A DNA stretch of 64,000 nucleotides from Hydrangea macrophylla (Eukaryota; Streptophyta; Magnoliopsida; Cornales; Hydrangeaceae): the NCBI GenBank assembly GCA_033977485.1, contig CM066984.1, positions 110,899,191 through 110,963,190 of the forward strand, given 5' to 3'. The notes below the pieces were generated by a model that saw nothing but the letters and a program-made list of their open reading frames with translations, ran no database searches and was not told the origin of the DNA. This document shows, in pieces, positions 55,219 through 64,000 of the stretch. A program made the translations under genes and the position numbers. Positions within the stretch are counted from its first letter, which is position 1. Each line of letters begins with the position of its first letter.

Positions 55219-58015
55219 ATGGAGTTCGAACAATTGGGTTTGGGGAACGATGTGATTGAATTCGACATGATGGGTCTCGGAGATGACTCCGTTGTCATTG
55301 AGGATGAGGATGACGACAAACCCTTCATTGACAGTCTCTTCGGCGGCACTGGCAGTGGCGCCGGAGAAGTTTACATTCCCGAGGGTGACCCGAATCTCGA
55401 ACCTTGTGAGGGCATGGAATTCGAATCGGAGGAGGCGGCCAAGGCCTTCTACAATTCGTACGCCCGGCGGGTCGGCTTTAGCACCCGGGTCAGCATGTCT
55501 CGCCGGTCTAGGCGGGACGGTGCGATCATACAGAGATCATTTGTCTGTGCTAAGGAGGGGTTTCGTGTTGAGAAGGAGAAGCTTGGCCGTGACTCTCTCA
55601 CCACCAGGGTCAAGAGACCCCGAGCCGAGACCAGAGTTGGCTGCAAGGCCACAGTGGTGGTGAAGATTCAAGATTCCGGCAGGTGGGTTGTTTCCGGTTT
55701 TGTGAAAGAGCATAACCACGAGCTTGTCCCGCCCGACAAGGTCCATTGCCTCCGGTCCCACCGCCATGTTTCTGGGGCAGCAAAGTCCTTGATTGATACT
55801 TTACAGGGGGCCGGCATTGGCCCGAGTGGTATTATGTCTGCGTTGATTAAGGAGTACGGTGGAATTAGCAATGTCGGGTTTACTGAGCGAGACTGTAGGA
55901 ATTACATGAGGAGTAGTAGGCTGAGGACTCTAGGAGGTGACACCCAGATCCTCTTGGACTATTTGAAGCAAAAGCATTTAGAGAACCCATCATTTTTCTA
56001 TGCTGTACAGGGAGATGAGGATCAGTGTATGAGCAATATCTTCTGGGCTGACCCTAAGGCTAGGACCAATTATACATACTTTGGTGATACGGTTACTTTT
56101 GACACCACTTACAGGTCAAACCGGTATCGGTTGCCCTTTGCACCCTTCACTGGAGTAAACCACCACGGGCAGCCCGTGTTGTTTGGTTGTGCCCTCTTGA
56201 TAAATGAATCAGAGGCATCTTTTGTGTGGCTATTTAGAACATGGCTCGAGGCAATGTCTGACAGGCCTCCCGTATCTATAACTACAGATCACGATCGAGT
56301 GATTCGTTTGGGCATTACAGAGGTTTTTCCCGAGACTCGCCATCGTTTTTGCAAGTGGCACATCTTTAAGGAATGTCAAGAGAAGTTGTCGCACGTACTT
56401 TCTGAGCATCCGAATTTTGAAGCAGAATTTCATAAATGTGTGAATCTGACTGAATCGACAGAAGAGTTTGAATCTTGTTGGTTCTCGCTTATTGATAGAT
56501 ACAATCATGGGGAGAACGAGTGGCTTCAAACAATTTATGTTGATCGCCGGCAATGGGTCCCAGTATACTTGAGGGACACATTCTTTGCGGAAATGTCTAT
56601 AACACAACGTAGCGATAGTATGAATTCTTACTTTGATGGATATGTAAATGCATCAACTACACTGCAATTATTTGTTAAGCAGTACGAGAAGGCCATAGAG
56701 AGTCGCTTTGAGAAAGAAGTAAAGGCAGATTATGATTCCATGAACACGGCCCCAGTTCTTAAGACCCCATCTCCAATGGAGAAACAAGCAGCCGAGGCAT
56801 ACACAAGAAAGCTGTTTATGAAGTTTCAAGAGGAGTTGGTGGAGACACTCACTTTCTCGGCGACCAAAATTGAGGATGAGGTTGAAACCGCTGCATTTCA
56901 AGTCGCTAAATTTGGGGAAAATCATAAGGTGTACTTTGTTAACTTTAGCGTTAGAGAGATGAAAACAACTTGTAGCTGCCAAATGTTTGAGTTCTCTGGT
57001 CTTTTGTGTAGACATATATTGACAGTCTTTAGGGTGACAAATGTTCTTACTCTACCGTCTCACTATATTTTAAAACGGTGGACTAGAAATGCCAAGAGTG
57101 GTGTCATGTTGGAGGAACGTACCAACAACACATTAAATAGTTATCAAGAATCTCTTACTGGCAGATATAATAATCTACGTCATGAGGCCCTTAAATATGT
57201 AGATGAAGGTGTGGAGACTGTTGACATTTACAATGTGGCGGTTGATGCTTTAAGAGAAGCTGCGAATAAAGTCGCTGTTGCAAAAGGGGGCATTGCTAAT
57301 CTCAACAGGAGTAGCAGAGAAGACCGGGCTACTCTTGGAAGTCAAGAAAATGAGACACACGGCGTTCAACAATGTGGTTTGGCACAACCTCTATCTGCTG
57401 TGAGTTGGTTTTATGTTCTTGTTTTGATCAATTGCTTTGTTTTTCTTATGGTGGTTTAACTTCATGCCTCCTTATTTCAGTTCCCTTGTCATATTTTATT
57501 TGGAAATTTTAATTGATAAGTGATTTTGTTGCCCTTTGTTTTTGTTCCACTAGCATCTGACACGCTTCTGGATTTTGATATTTATTTAAGTTAGAAGAAA
57601 GAGGGATGTTGATGTGAAAGAGTAGGCCTGGCAAAATGGGCGGGCTGGGCGGGTTCTTGGTGGGCTAAGATCGGGCCGGGCTCATTACAAACCCGCTGTC
57701 AAGCGGTCCGGGCCCGGGTTTTTGCGAGTTTTCCCCCTTTTTTTCCCCCTTTTACCCACACACTGCCGAAGCCTTGTTTGGGAAGGAAAAAAGATGAGGG
57801 AGATCATAAAAGTAAAATCCCAAAGGTACCATTTAGATTTGTAAAACCCACCCTTCCATGGGGGGGAAAAAAAAAAAAAACATTTATGAACACAGAAACG
57901 CTAAAAAAAGCGTGTATGTACGGATGAAGATTGGCGAGAGAGAGAATCTGTGATTGCTGAGTTCGTAGACAAAATCCAGATCTAAAGTCAACAAAATCCA
58001 GATCTACTACCTATC

Positions 58016-58058
<43 letters not shown>

Positions 58059-58111
58059 TGGTAGAGAGAAGAAAGAAGAAGAGAGTGGTTTGTAGAGAGG
58101 GCGTGGGATTT

Positions 58112-58159
<48 letters not shown>

Positions 58160-60174
58160 TGTGTTCTGGAATTTTGTTTATGAATAAAGGCAGAATTAGC
58201 TTTGTATTTTTGGTTTGTTGCAGGTTGTATATGGGCCCTCTTCAAGCCCGAACTTGCCCTTCTTTACCCATAAACAGCCCGTTCATTAGAAGTTTACCAA
58301 CCCGCAAGCAATTGACTCGGGCTTTTAGCGGGTTGGCTTGATGAGCGGGCTGAAGATTACCAGGCCTATGAAAGAGGAATTTTTTAGCCTAGGTTATAGT
58401 TTTCCAATTAGCTTATCTAAAAAGTGGATGACGTAAGAGGTATTGTAGAGCCGATTCAAATATTTTGAAGGGCAGTCTTGGGTTGAGTTGGGTCTGGCTA
58501 ACTCAGTCGGATTAGATCTTGTAGTAGGTTTCTTTAGTGCGGGCTTTTAGAGTTAATGAGGCTACCATATGGTCCTATAACAATTCATCTATAGCATTAA
58601 GGGAATAATGTTTAAAGACCAGCAATTTGTGGTTTATGGAGTAAAAATATTTGAAGTGCAAAATAAAAAGATTAGTGAACGTTCTAGTTTACTAGCTTAT
58701 CTTCTTTCTTTTATTTATTTTGCTGTTTTTTTTCTTTTCTGTATTTATTCTTTTGTAACTGATCTGCATTATCGGCGAACTTCATTGAAATAAGATTCAT
58801 AGAAGAAGCTCTATGATCCTTTATCTTTTCCTTATGTTTATTAAGCTCTAGAATCTCTGAAATCCTAAAAACAAGGTCTAGTACTCAAGGAAGGATGATA
58901 ACAAACCATTACGTATTTGAGAAGCTATCACGGCGTTATTGTGAAGAAGGTCTGAATTGTTTTGTTGGCTGGTTTTGAGATGCTTAAGCTTTTGATGAAA
59001 ACAATCTTAGAGTGCTGCTTTTTGTATTTGGAGACAAAAAGAATTTTGATATACGATAGAATGTAATTGGATGTTTTGCCTAATGTTTGATGGAGGAATC
59101 TATTCTGCCTTATGGCATCACCAGAAGGAAACGAAGTGAATATGTCTCAAAAGACACTTTTTCCTGTTCAACCTTTAGCGTTTTCCTCTTTAAATGTGGG
59201 CTCTTCAGGGTCAAAGATTACTAACCATATACTAGATTTTCTAAAAGGAATGTCCTTCCACCTTTTCTTATACGAGTGTATAATTGTTGCATCAGATGAT
59301 AAATTGATTCAAGTTTTTTGGAGCTCTAAATTGCCTCGAATCCTGCGGCTCATTAAGCCACATTAACTTCTTTCATCCACTCTTTACCACTGTAAGGAAT
59401 CGATTGATTTTGAGTTGGAGGATAAACACAGCTTTCGATTAACTGGGTTGAGCTTAAATGGTACAATACGTGGCTTTGTGGACCTCGTTCACACTCCTAG
59501 TTGTCAGTGTGTGTGCCGCTTACTAACACATTTATTGCTGCCTATTGTTCCACGTTTGGTCGTTCACCTATCTCAACATGCTTGAAACACTTTCTACAAT
59601 GTTTTGCTCAGATATGTGTTGTATTCCACTTTGGTGAGTCGTTGAAGATGTTTGGTCCTTTATTTGTAATGCTCTGAATATCGACTTGTTCAGTAGTGAG
59701 GGTCCTGAAAGCCCTATTATTGGGAATTTGGGACAACTTTGTCTGGGTTTTTTTCTGGCACTAATTATTATCAGGAGGTATTTCTCTCTCATGAAATAAA
59801 CGAATCCTTGAATGTGATTTTGTTTATAAGTACATGAAACTGCCAATTGCGACAAAATGGCAGGAATTCCAAGCGTATATGAATATTGTCTTCGCTTTTG
59901 TTCCTTATTATTAGCTGTTATTTTTCGTGCTTGGAAAATAGTACCGATGTATATTACTCATATTTTGTGCTGAATTTGTTACTGAAGAAATGAATTAATA
60001 TTGTAGGATGAGCAAGACCAGAAAATACAGAAACTATCCCGTCAGCTGGAACGTGCACAACGAAAATGTGAAGCCTATCGGACAAATTTACTTTCAGTTT
60101 TGAAAGATATTGAGCAACAGAAACTACAGCTTACAGTTAAAGTTCAAACTATTAAGTTAGGTATGAAAGACTAA
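55219..60174 (+). CDS. FRS5: FAR1-related sequence protein, FRS5-like
   Basis: Exon 1 is 55219-57399 (727 codons) and exon 2 is 60007-60174, with a GTGAGT donor and a TTGTAG acceptor, phase 0, giving 782 residues. An acidic start (EDEDDDKPF) precedes the FAR1 zinc-binding DNA-binding domain (about residues 65-165, from GMEFESEEAAKAFYNSYARR). A MULE-derived transposase domain follows (about 285-380, from DTVTFDTTYRSNRYRLPFAP), then a SWIM zinc finger (CSCQMFEFSGLLCRH, about 585-600). Exon 2 adds a coiled coil (LSRQLERAQRKCEAYRTNLL). FAR1/FRS proteins are nuclear factors domesticated from Mutator-like transposases; FAR1 and FHY3 act in phytochrome A signalling. Motif wording is closest to Arabidopsis FRS5. 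If the intron is retained, the frame runs to a stop at 57459 and lacks the coiled coil. Confidence 0.95.
57623..58368. mobile_element. hAT-type element in the FRS5-like gene's intron
   Basis: The ends TAGGCCTGG and CCAGGCCTA are perfect inverted copies. The 8-bp duplication TGAAAGAG is perfect at 57615-57622 and 58369-58376. The subterminal regions are GGGCGGGC-rich. Two GA microsatellites (about 58018-58054 and 58117-58157) lie in the middle. It is 746 bp with no transposase. Confidence 0.9.
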
Positions 60175-60202
60175 TAACATTTGAATGGAAATTTACACTT
60201 TC

Positions 60203-60277
<75 letters not shown>

Positions 60278-60324
60278 ATCTTTGAACTACCCTTTTGATA
60301 ACTTAGGCAATGAGTAACTTCTAA

Positions 60325-60607
60325 GGCTTAGTTTGGCCCCCTTTTGGTGCTTCTCCTTTTTTAAAGCACAATTTCATGTTAATTTATTTGGTAACTAATT
60401 TATGCGCTATGTAAAAATTGAACTTAGGGCTTTTTTGGGGGAGCTTTTAAAAGCTCTAGAATGGAGCTTTTAAAAGCTCAAGGTGGCTTTTTGGTTTCAT
60501 GATATATTTTTGAAGAGTAGTGTGTCACTAGTACAAAATTATCAAACAACTTAGTAGTAAATTTCATAAGCTCCTTTTAAAAAGCCACATGGGGGCCAAA
60601 CTAAGCC
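60325..60607. mobile_element. PIF/Harbinger-type (Tourist-like) MITE
   Basis: The ends GGCTTAGTTTGGCCCCC and GGGGGCCAAACTAAGCC are perfect inverted copies. The duplication TAA is at 60322-60324 and 60608-60610. It is 283 bp and non-coding, 150 bp after the FRS5-like stop, so it may be in that gene's 3' UTR. A degraded start of the same type (GGCTTAGTTTGGTCCC) is at 35002. Confidence 0.9.
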
Positions 60608-61166
60608 TAAGAGTGTTGGCTAAAGAGTTAGTGAGAGACTTTTTCATCCTTCACTCATGAAAGAGGTCACTCTTACCCAGAAATGAAAAAGTGGCAGAGA
60701 TTTGGGCTATGTGTCGATCCAAACATAAAATAGAATTCAAAAAAGTAAAGAAAAATGGAGGAGAAAAGGAAATAGACCTCATAATAGACCGCTTTAGCAT
60801 AACAGACAGGTGGAGAGATTATAAACAGGCTCTCTCTTTTCTCATTCCATACACCTCATAATTTGAGTCCTGGCAATCACACCAAGAAGGTTTTTGGCAA
60901 TAGCTAGTATGCAACTCCGAAAGTTAAGATGCAATTTGCGATTCAATCTCAAGAAAATGTGAGTCAATCACAGGAATTGCAATTTGGCCAAAAGTTTTTT
61001 TTTTTTTTTTTTTTTGAATCGTAGAAGCTGCAGTGCTAAATTGCCGTTAAGAAGTTATAGATTCGAAGATTCTAATACTGACCAAGTCAATCCGATATGC
61101 CAAACAGACGGAACACACAGCTGCCTCATAAGAGTATGTTATTTCCCGCACGGTTACACCACTGTG

Positions 61167-61234
<68 letters not shown>

Positions 61235-61335
61235 GTAACTAGCACAGTACTTCTTCTCCTACCACCTAGTAAGAAACTTAACATTGCTGACTTTTTGATG
61301 CTCCATTTGCTTCTTGTGTTATATAACACTACAGC

Positions 61336-61514
61336 CTAGGAAGCACCGACACTTCTAAGAAGGTAATGTGTCGTATCGTGTCTGACACACGGACACGACA
61401 CTTCTTGGACACTTTTTATGCAGTGTCAACGTGCAATTTTTTAGGATTTTGTCGTGTCGACGTGCCGGTGGCGTATTGTATCCGTGTCGGAGTGTCCATG
61501 TCTGTGCTTCATAG
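61336..61514. mobile_element. hAT-type MITE, relative of the GCGGCT-bearing one
   Basis: The start CTAGGAAGCACCGACAC and the end (reversed CTATGAAGCACAGACAT) are inverted. The flanks ACTACAGC (61328-61335) and ACTACACC (61515-61522) match at seven of eight bases. The interior has GACACGGACACG-type short repeats rather than the GCGGCT array of 49810-49932. Confidence 0.82.
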
Positions 61515-61705
61515 ACTACACCAGAATAGAAAGACTTTTGAGTTTCTTTTTCCACAATAATTTAACTAAGGAAATAAAGCCTATACAGAGTGAGTTGTAT
61601 AGAAATACAAATAAAGTTCAGCTTATACAGAATGAGTTGTGTTATCAAAAAAAAAAATTAATAATTTACGGAATGAGTTGTATAGAAATACAAATTGAGT
61701 TCAGC

Positions 61706-63953
61706 TCAAAGAATTCTCAATTGAAGATCAGCATGGCCAACCCTTGCTTTGTGCCTCTCGAAGAGATCTCGAAGTGCTTCAACAAACTGACTGTGTACTT
61801 CAGCCACCTTTAAAAGGAGATCAAACATGAAATTATATTTAAAAATATTGAGTCCAATAATTTGTTAAACTCTGGATGTCTAACCAACAATAAATAATAC
61901 GGTGAATTACACTGACCTCCCTGAGGTAAGGTCAAAACACAGGGATCACCCTCGTAGTTAGCATAATTACACCGACAATGGGATTGAGTAAGATTTTCCC
62001 CCTTCCATTAGTCTACACTCAATTGATCATTAATTCACTGTTAAATTTGTTGACAATGATCAATTTACCCGGAGCAAATTAACAAAAATTTCATATGATA
62101 GTTTTTCTGTAATATGAATATCAAAGTATTTTTGTTTCTAATGGTAAATTTTTTGATAAATAATGTGTTGATTTTTACATAAGTTATATTTTGAATAGGG
62201 GCATTCAGGTAATTTTGCATGCACCATTAACTCTGTTAGGTTTCCTTCTCTAATGGTCAAGGTCTATGCAAACCACTATGCAAACCACGAGGGGGGTCCT
62301 TGTATTCATCTTACCTCAGGGGAGATCAGTGTAATTTACCCTTATTAATAATCAGTCTGCAATTGGGAGCTTGTGAAAGCGTCTGGTCTTTGGGTGGTTG
62401 GTGAAGGAGGGAAGATTATTCCCAGGCTAAGAGTGAAATGGGACATTGGGTTTGTGCTGTGTTTGAAAGTGGTCGATTTGGTGTTTTCTTTTTCTTGGGT
62501 TATGTATTTTTTCGGGCTTTGACCGAAGTATTTTGAGGCTTTGCTCTTTGGGGCGTGGTTTTTGTTTTCTTTTTGGCTTGGTTGGCTGTTTGAGGTACTT
62601 GCTGTTTTATTCGTTTTTGATTTTGGGTGTTGAAGTGTAATTGGCTTCCTAGCTTTTGGGGGTGTTTTCCTGTTGGTGCTTTTTGGGGTATGTTTTGTTC
62701 CAAGGGTTTGGGTTTTTTAGTTTCAGGGGGGCTCCAGTTTGAGTTTGTTTGTCAGTTTGGGCGCCTTGGTGTGTATCCTTATTGGCCTATTTGGCTCTTC
62801 TATTAAATAAACTTGCTTGCTGATCAAAAAAAAAAACTAATCAGTCTGCATTTCAAAATCAAATAACACAAGATTTGATGGATGAAGTAAAACAGTTTCC
62901 GGTTCTTAGCAAGGGGAAAAAAATACATTCACTCTCACAGTATATCTCAAGAAGAGAAAAGGTTGTGGGTGGGGGTTCAATTTTAACAATTTTTTTTTCC
63001 CATTTTCTCAATGCTTTCTCTGATTGCGGCCTTCAAACATGCATCTCCTAAGCAACAACACCAATCATCTTGTCTGATTTGAACTGCCCATCCGGGTTAC
63101 GACTGTGGAGGACGAGCAAGGGCGGGAAAGAGGTAAACTTTAAGAGATCCAAAGATTTGGAGCCTCCAAGCTATAATGTACTATTACGACTGTGGAGGAC
63201 GAGCGAGGGCGGGAAAGAGGTAAACTTTAAGAGATCCTCCAAGCTATGATGTACTATTTAATGAGCGAAGAGGAATTTGGATTGGATAAGTTATTTTGTT
63301 TTTAAAGTCTTAAACCATATTTTCCTACATAGAAATATTTATTCAATAAAATGTTTGTGTAAGTTAAGAACATGAATCTATTTATAAGCTACTTTGAGGT
63401 TTGGTTGCGACGGGAGCAGGGTCGGTCCGAGGTTCTAACACGAGGGGAACGAGGTTCTAACAAGCTTTTAAGTAAGAAGCATAGCATCGTGAGTCTGAGG
63501 TGAGGGTGTGACCTCTTTAGAAGGTTCCTGCTTCTAAGCCATGGACAAAGCACCTAGATGCACATTTTTCTGGGGTAAGTAAGAGATGAACATAGCGAGT
63601 GTAAAAGTCTATGTGCGTTTGAGTGTGAGTTGATCCGTGTGTAAGTTTATGCATGCATGTGGAAAAATCACTGACAACAATACTTCTATCTTGCTCAAGT
63701 GCCCAACCTGGGAATTAGACAGGCATAATCAGGACTGCCATCGACAAGTGTTTGGCACACCATTCATCAAGTGTACTATAAACTTAATGGACATGAATTG
63801 TTACTAATTGGAGATATAAATAGGAAAGAATATAACGTATGCAATATGTTCAAGACAGAGGATACCTCTTCCATGGTGGGTTGTGGAGTTCTCTTAATCT
63901 CAATTGGTCGACCAACGACCACATCCATTGGTTGCCGGAATGGCAAAGGAGAC
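61706..63953 (-). CDS. DGAT2: Diacylglycerol O-acyltransferase 2 (DGAT2), last two exons; gene continues past the window edge
   Basis: Exon 63866-63953 reads (G)[18 protein letters not shown] to PQPTMEE, and the last exon 61706-61807 reads [20 protein letters not shown], ending LQLRIL and TGA. Both are phase-consistent with AG/GT borders (acceptor TGTAG, donor GTATCC; acceptor TAAAG). The wording matches the C-terminus of plant DGAT2, an ER membrane enzyme that adds the third acyl chain to diacylglycerol to make triacylglycerol. The VVVGRPIE and FERHKARVG segments are conserved family blocks. The intron of 2058 bp holds a foldback, a LINE 3' end and an 87-bp tandem duplication. Upstream exons, with the catalytic HPHG-type motif, are outside the window. 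Confidence 0.92.
61904..62341. mobile_element. Foldback element in the DGAT2 intron
   Basis: The left end GTGAATTACACTGACCTCCC faces a right end reversed as GGGTAAATTACACTGATCTC. Both continue with CCTGAGGTAAG. It is about 440 bp and non-coding. The ends have the same GTAAATTACAC style as 43029-43501. No clear target duplication was found. Confidence 0.7.
62362..62837 (+). mobile_element. 5'-truncated LINE 3' end in the DGAT2 intron
   Basis: A GT-rich 476-bp segment ends CTTGCTGATCAAAAAAAAAA. The 13-bp duplication TAATCAGTCTGCA flanks it at 62349-62361 and 62838-62850. A poly-A end with a long duplication indicates target-primed reverse transcription. No reverse-transcriptase codons remain. 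It is inserted antisense to DGAT2. Confidence 0.82.
63098..63265. repeat. Tandem duplication, 87-bp unit, in the DGAT2 intron
   Basis: TACGACTGTGGAGGACGAGC starts at 63098 and again at 63185. Both copies continue with GGGCGGGAAAGAGG and a TAAACTTTAAGAGATCC block. The second copy is a few bases shorter. Confidence 0.85.
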
Positions 63954-64000
63954 CTACAAGAGAACAACGTTGTGAGAGAGTACAAATAGTTACACAGATG

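Larger units (their letters stand above)
60175..61705. other. Region between the FRS5-like gene and DGAT2 (convergent 3' ends)
   Basis: It should contain both genes' 3' UTRs. CT then CA microsatellites lie at about 60207-60275 and GT then GA at about 61159-61233. It holds two MITEs (60325-60607 and 61336-61514). No other exon is recognised. Confidence 0.55.

Noticed and set aside
59112..59366. 84-codon frame in the FRS5-like intron
   Set aside because: There are no recognisable motifs and no matching splice context, and the exon-1/exon-2 junction explains the gene without it.
61454..61813. 119-codon plus-strand frame overlapping the DGAT2 last exon
   Set aside because: The minus strand encodes the conserved DGAT2 C-terminus with correct splice acceptor; the plus frame is a shadow joined to MITE sequence.

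Overview
This window is nuclear DNA from a flowering plant, most likely a eudicot. The evidence is spliced plant genes with GT/AG introns (a PP7 protein phosphatase, a FAR1-family factor and a DGAT2 acyltransferase), long CT/GA and TA microsatellites, plant LTR retrotransposons, TRIMs, CACTA, hAT and PIF/Harbinger elements, and a nuclear copy of plastid rpl32. I cannot name the species.

Positions 1-20,000 are a transposon-dense block. They hold the 3' part of a copia-like LTR, CACTA-like terminal repeats, and two reverse-oriented Ty3/gypsy solo LTRs, one inside the other (TSDs TAATG and AATGT). Next is a complete Tekay/Del-like Ty3/gypsy element at 5820-14895 with 2161-bp LTRs and TSD GTATT. 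Its gag-pol carries a stop, a frameshift and two lost catalytic aspartates. A 179-bp tandem trimer, a truncated fifth LTR of the same group and a CACTA transposase N-terminal fragment follow. All five gypsy LTRs, and the copia-like LTR, carry clusters of the palindrome CAGTCGACTG.

Positions 19,096-31,526 hold a long-terminal-inverted-repeat element (19096-24119) that contains a very young gag-only LTR element on the minus strand (LTRs identical over 497 bp, TSD AAGGG). Immediately after it lie the exons of a decayed 3'-5' exonuclease (mut-7-like) gene. Its introns contain a complete TRIM, a short retroposon, a solo LTR, a plastid rpl32 fragment and a perfect 66-bp inverted repeat next to a splice acceptor.

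Positions 31,527-43,700 are mainly intergenic. They contain microsatellites, an RTE-type LINE fragment, two or three foldback elements, a copia 3' end, one small intron-less gene (37327-37725, minus) and a chimeric TRIM whose 3' LTR contains 5S rRNA-like promoter sequence (Cassandra type).

Positions 43,700-64,000 are the genic part. PP7 (plus, five exons, introns loaded with hAT and Tourist MITEs) is followed by an FRS5-like FAR1-family gene (plus, two exons) and the last two exons of DGAT2 (minus, running off the right edge), which converges on the FRS5-like gene. The three genes act in unrelated processes (light and heat signalling, transcription, oil synthesis); nothing suggests a gene cluster.
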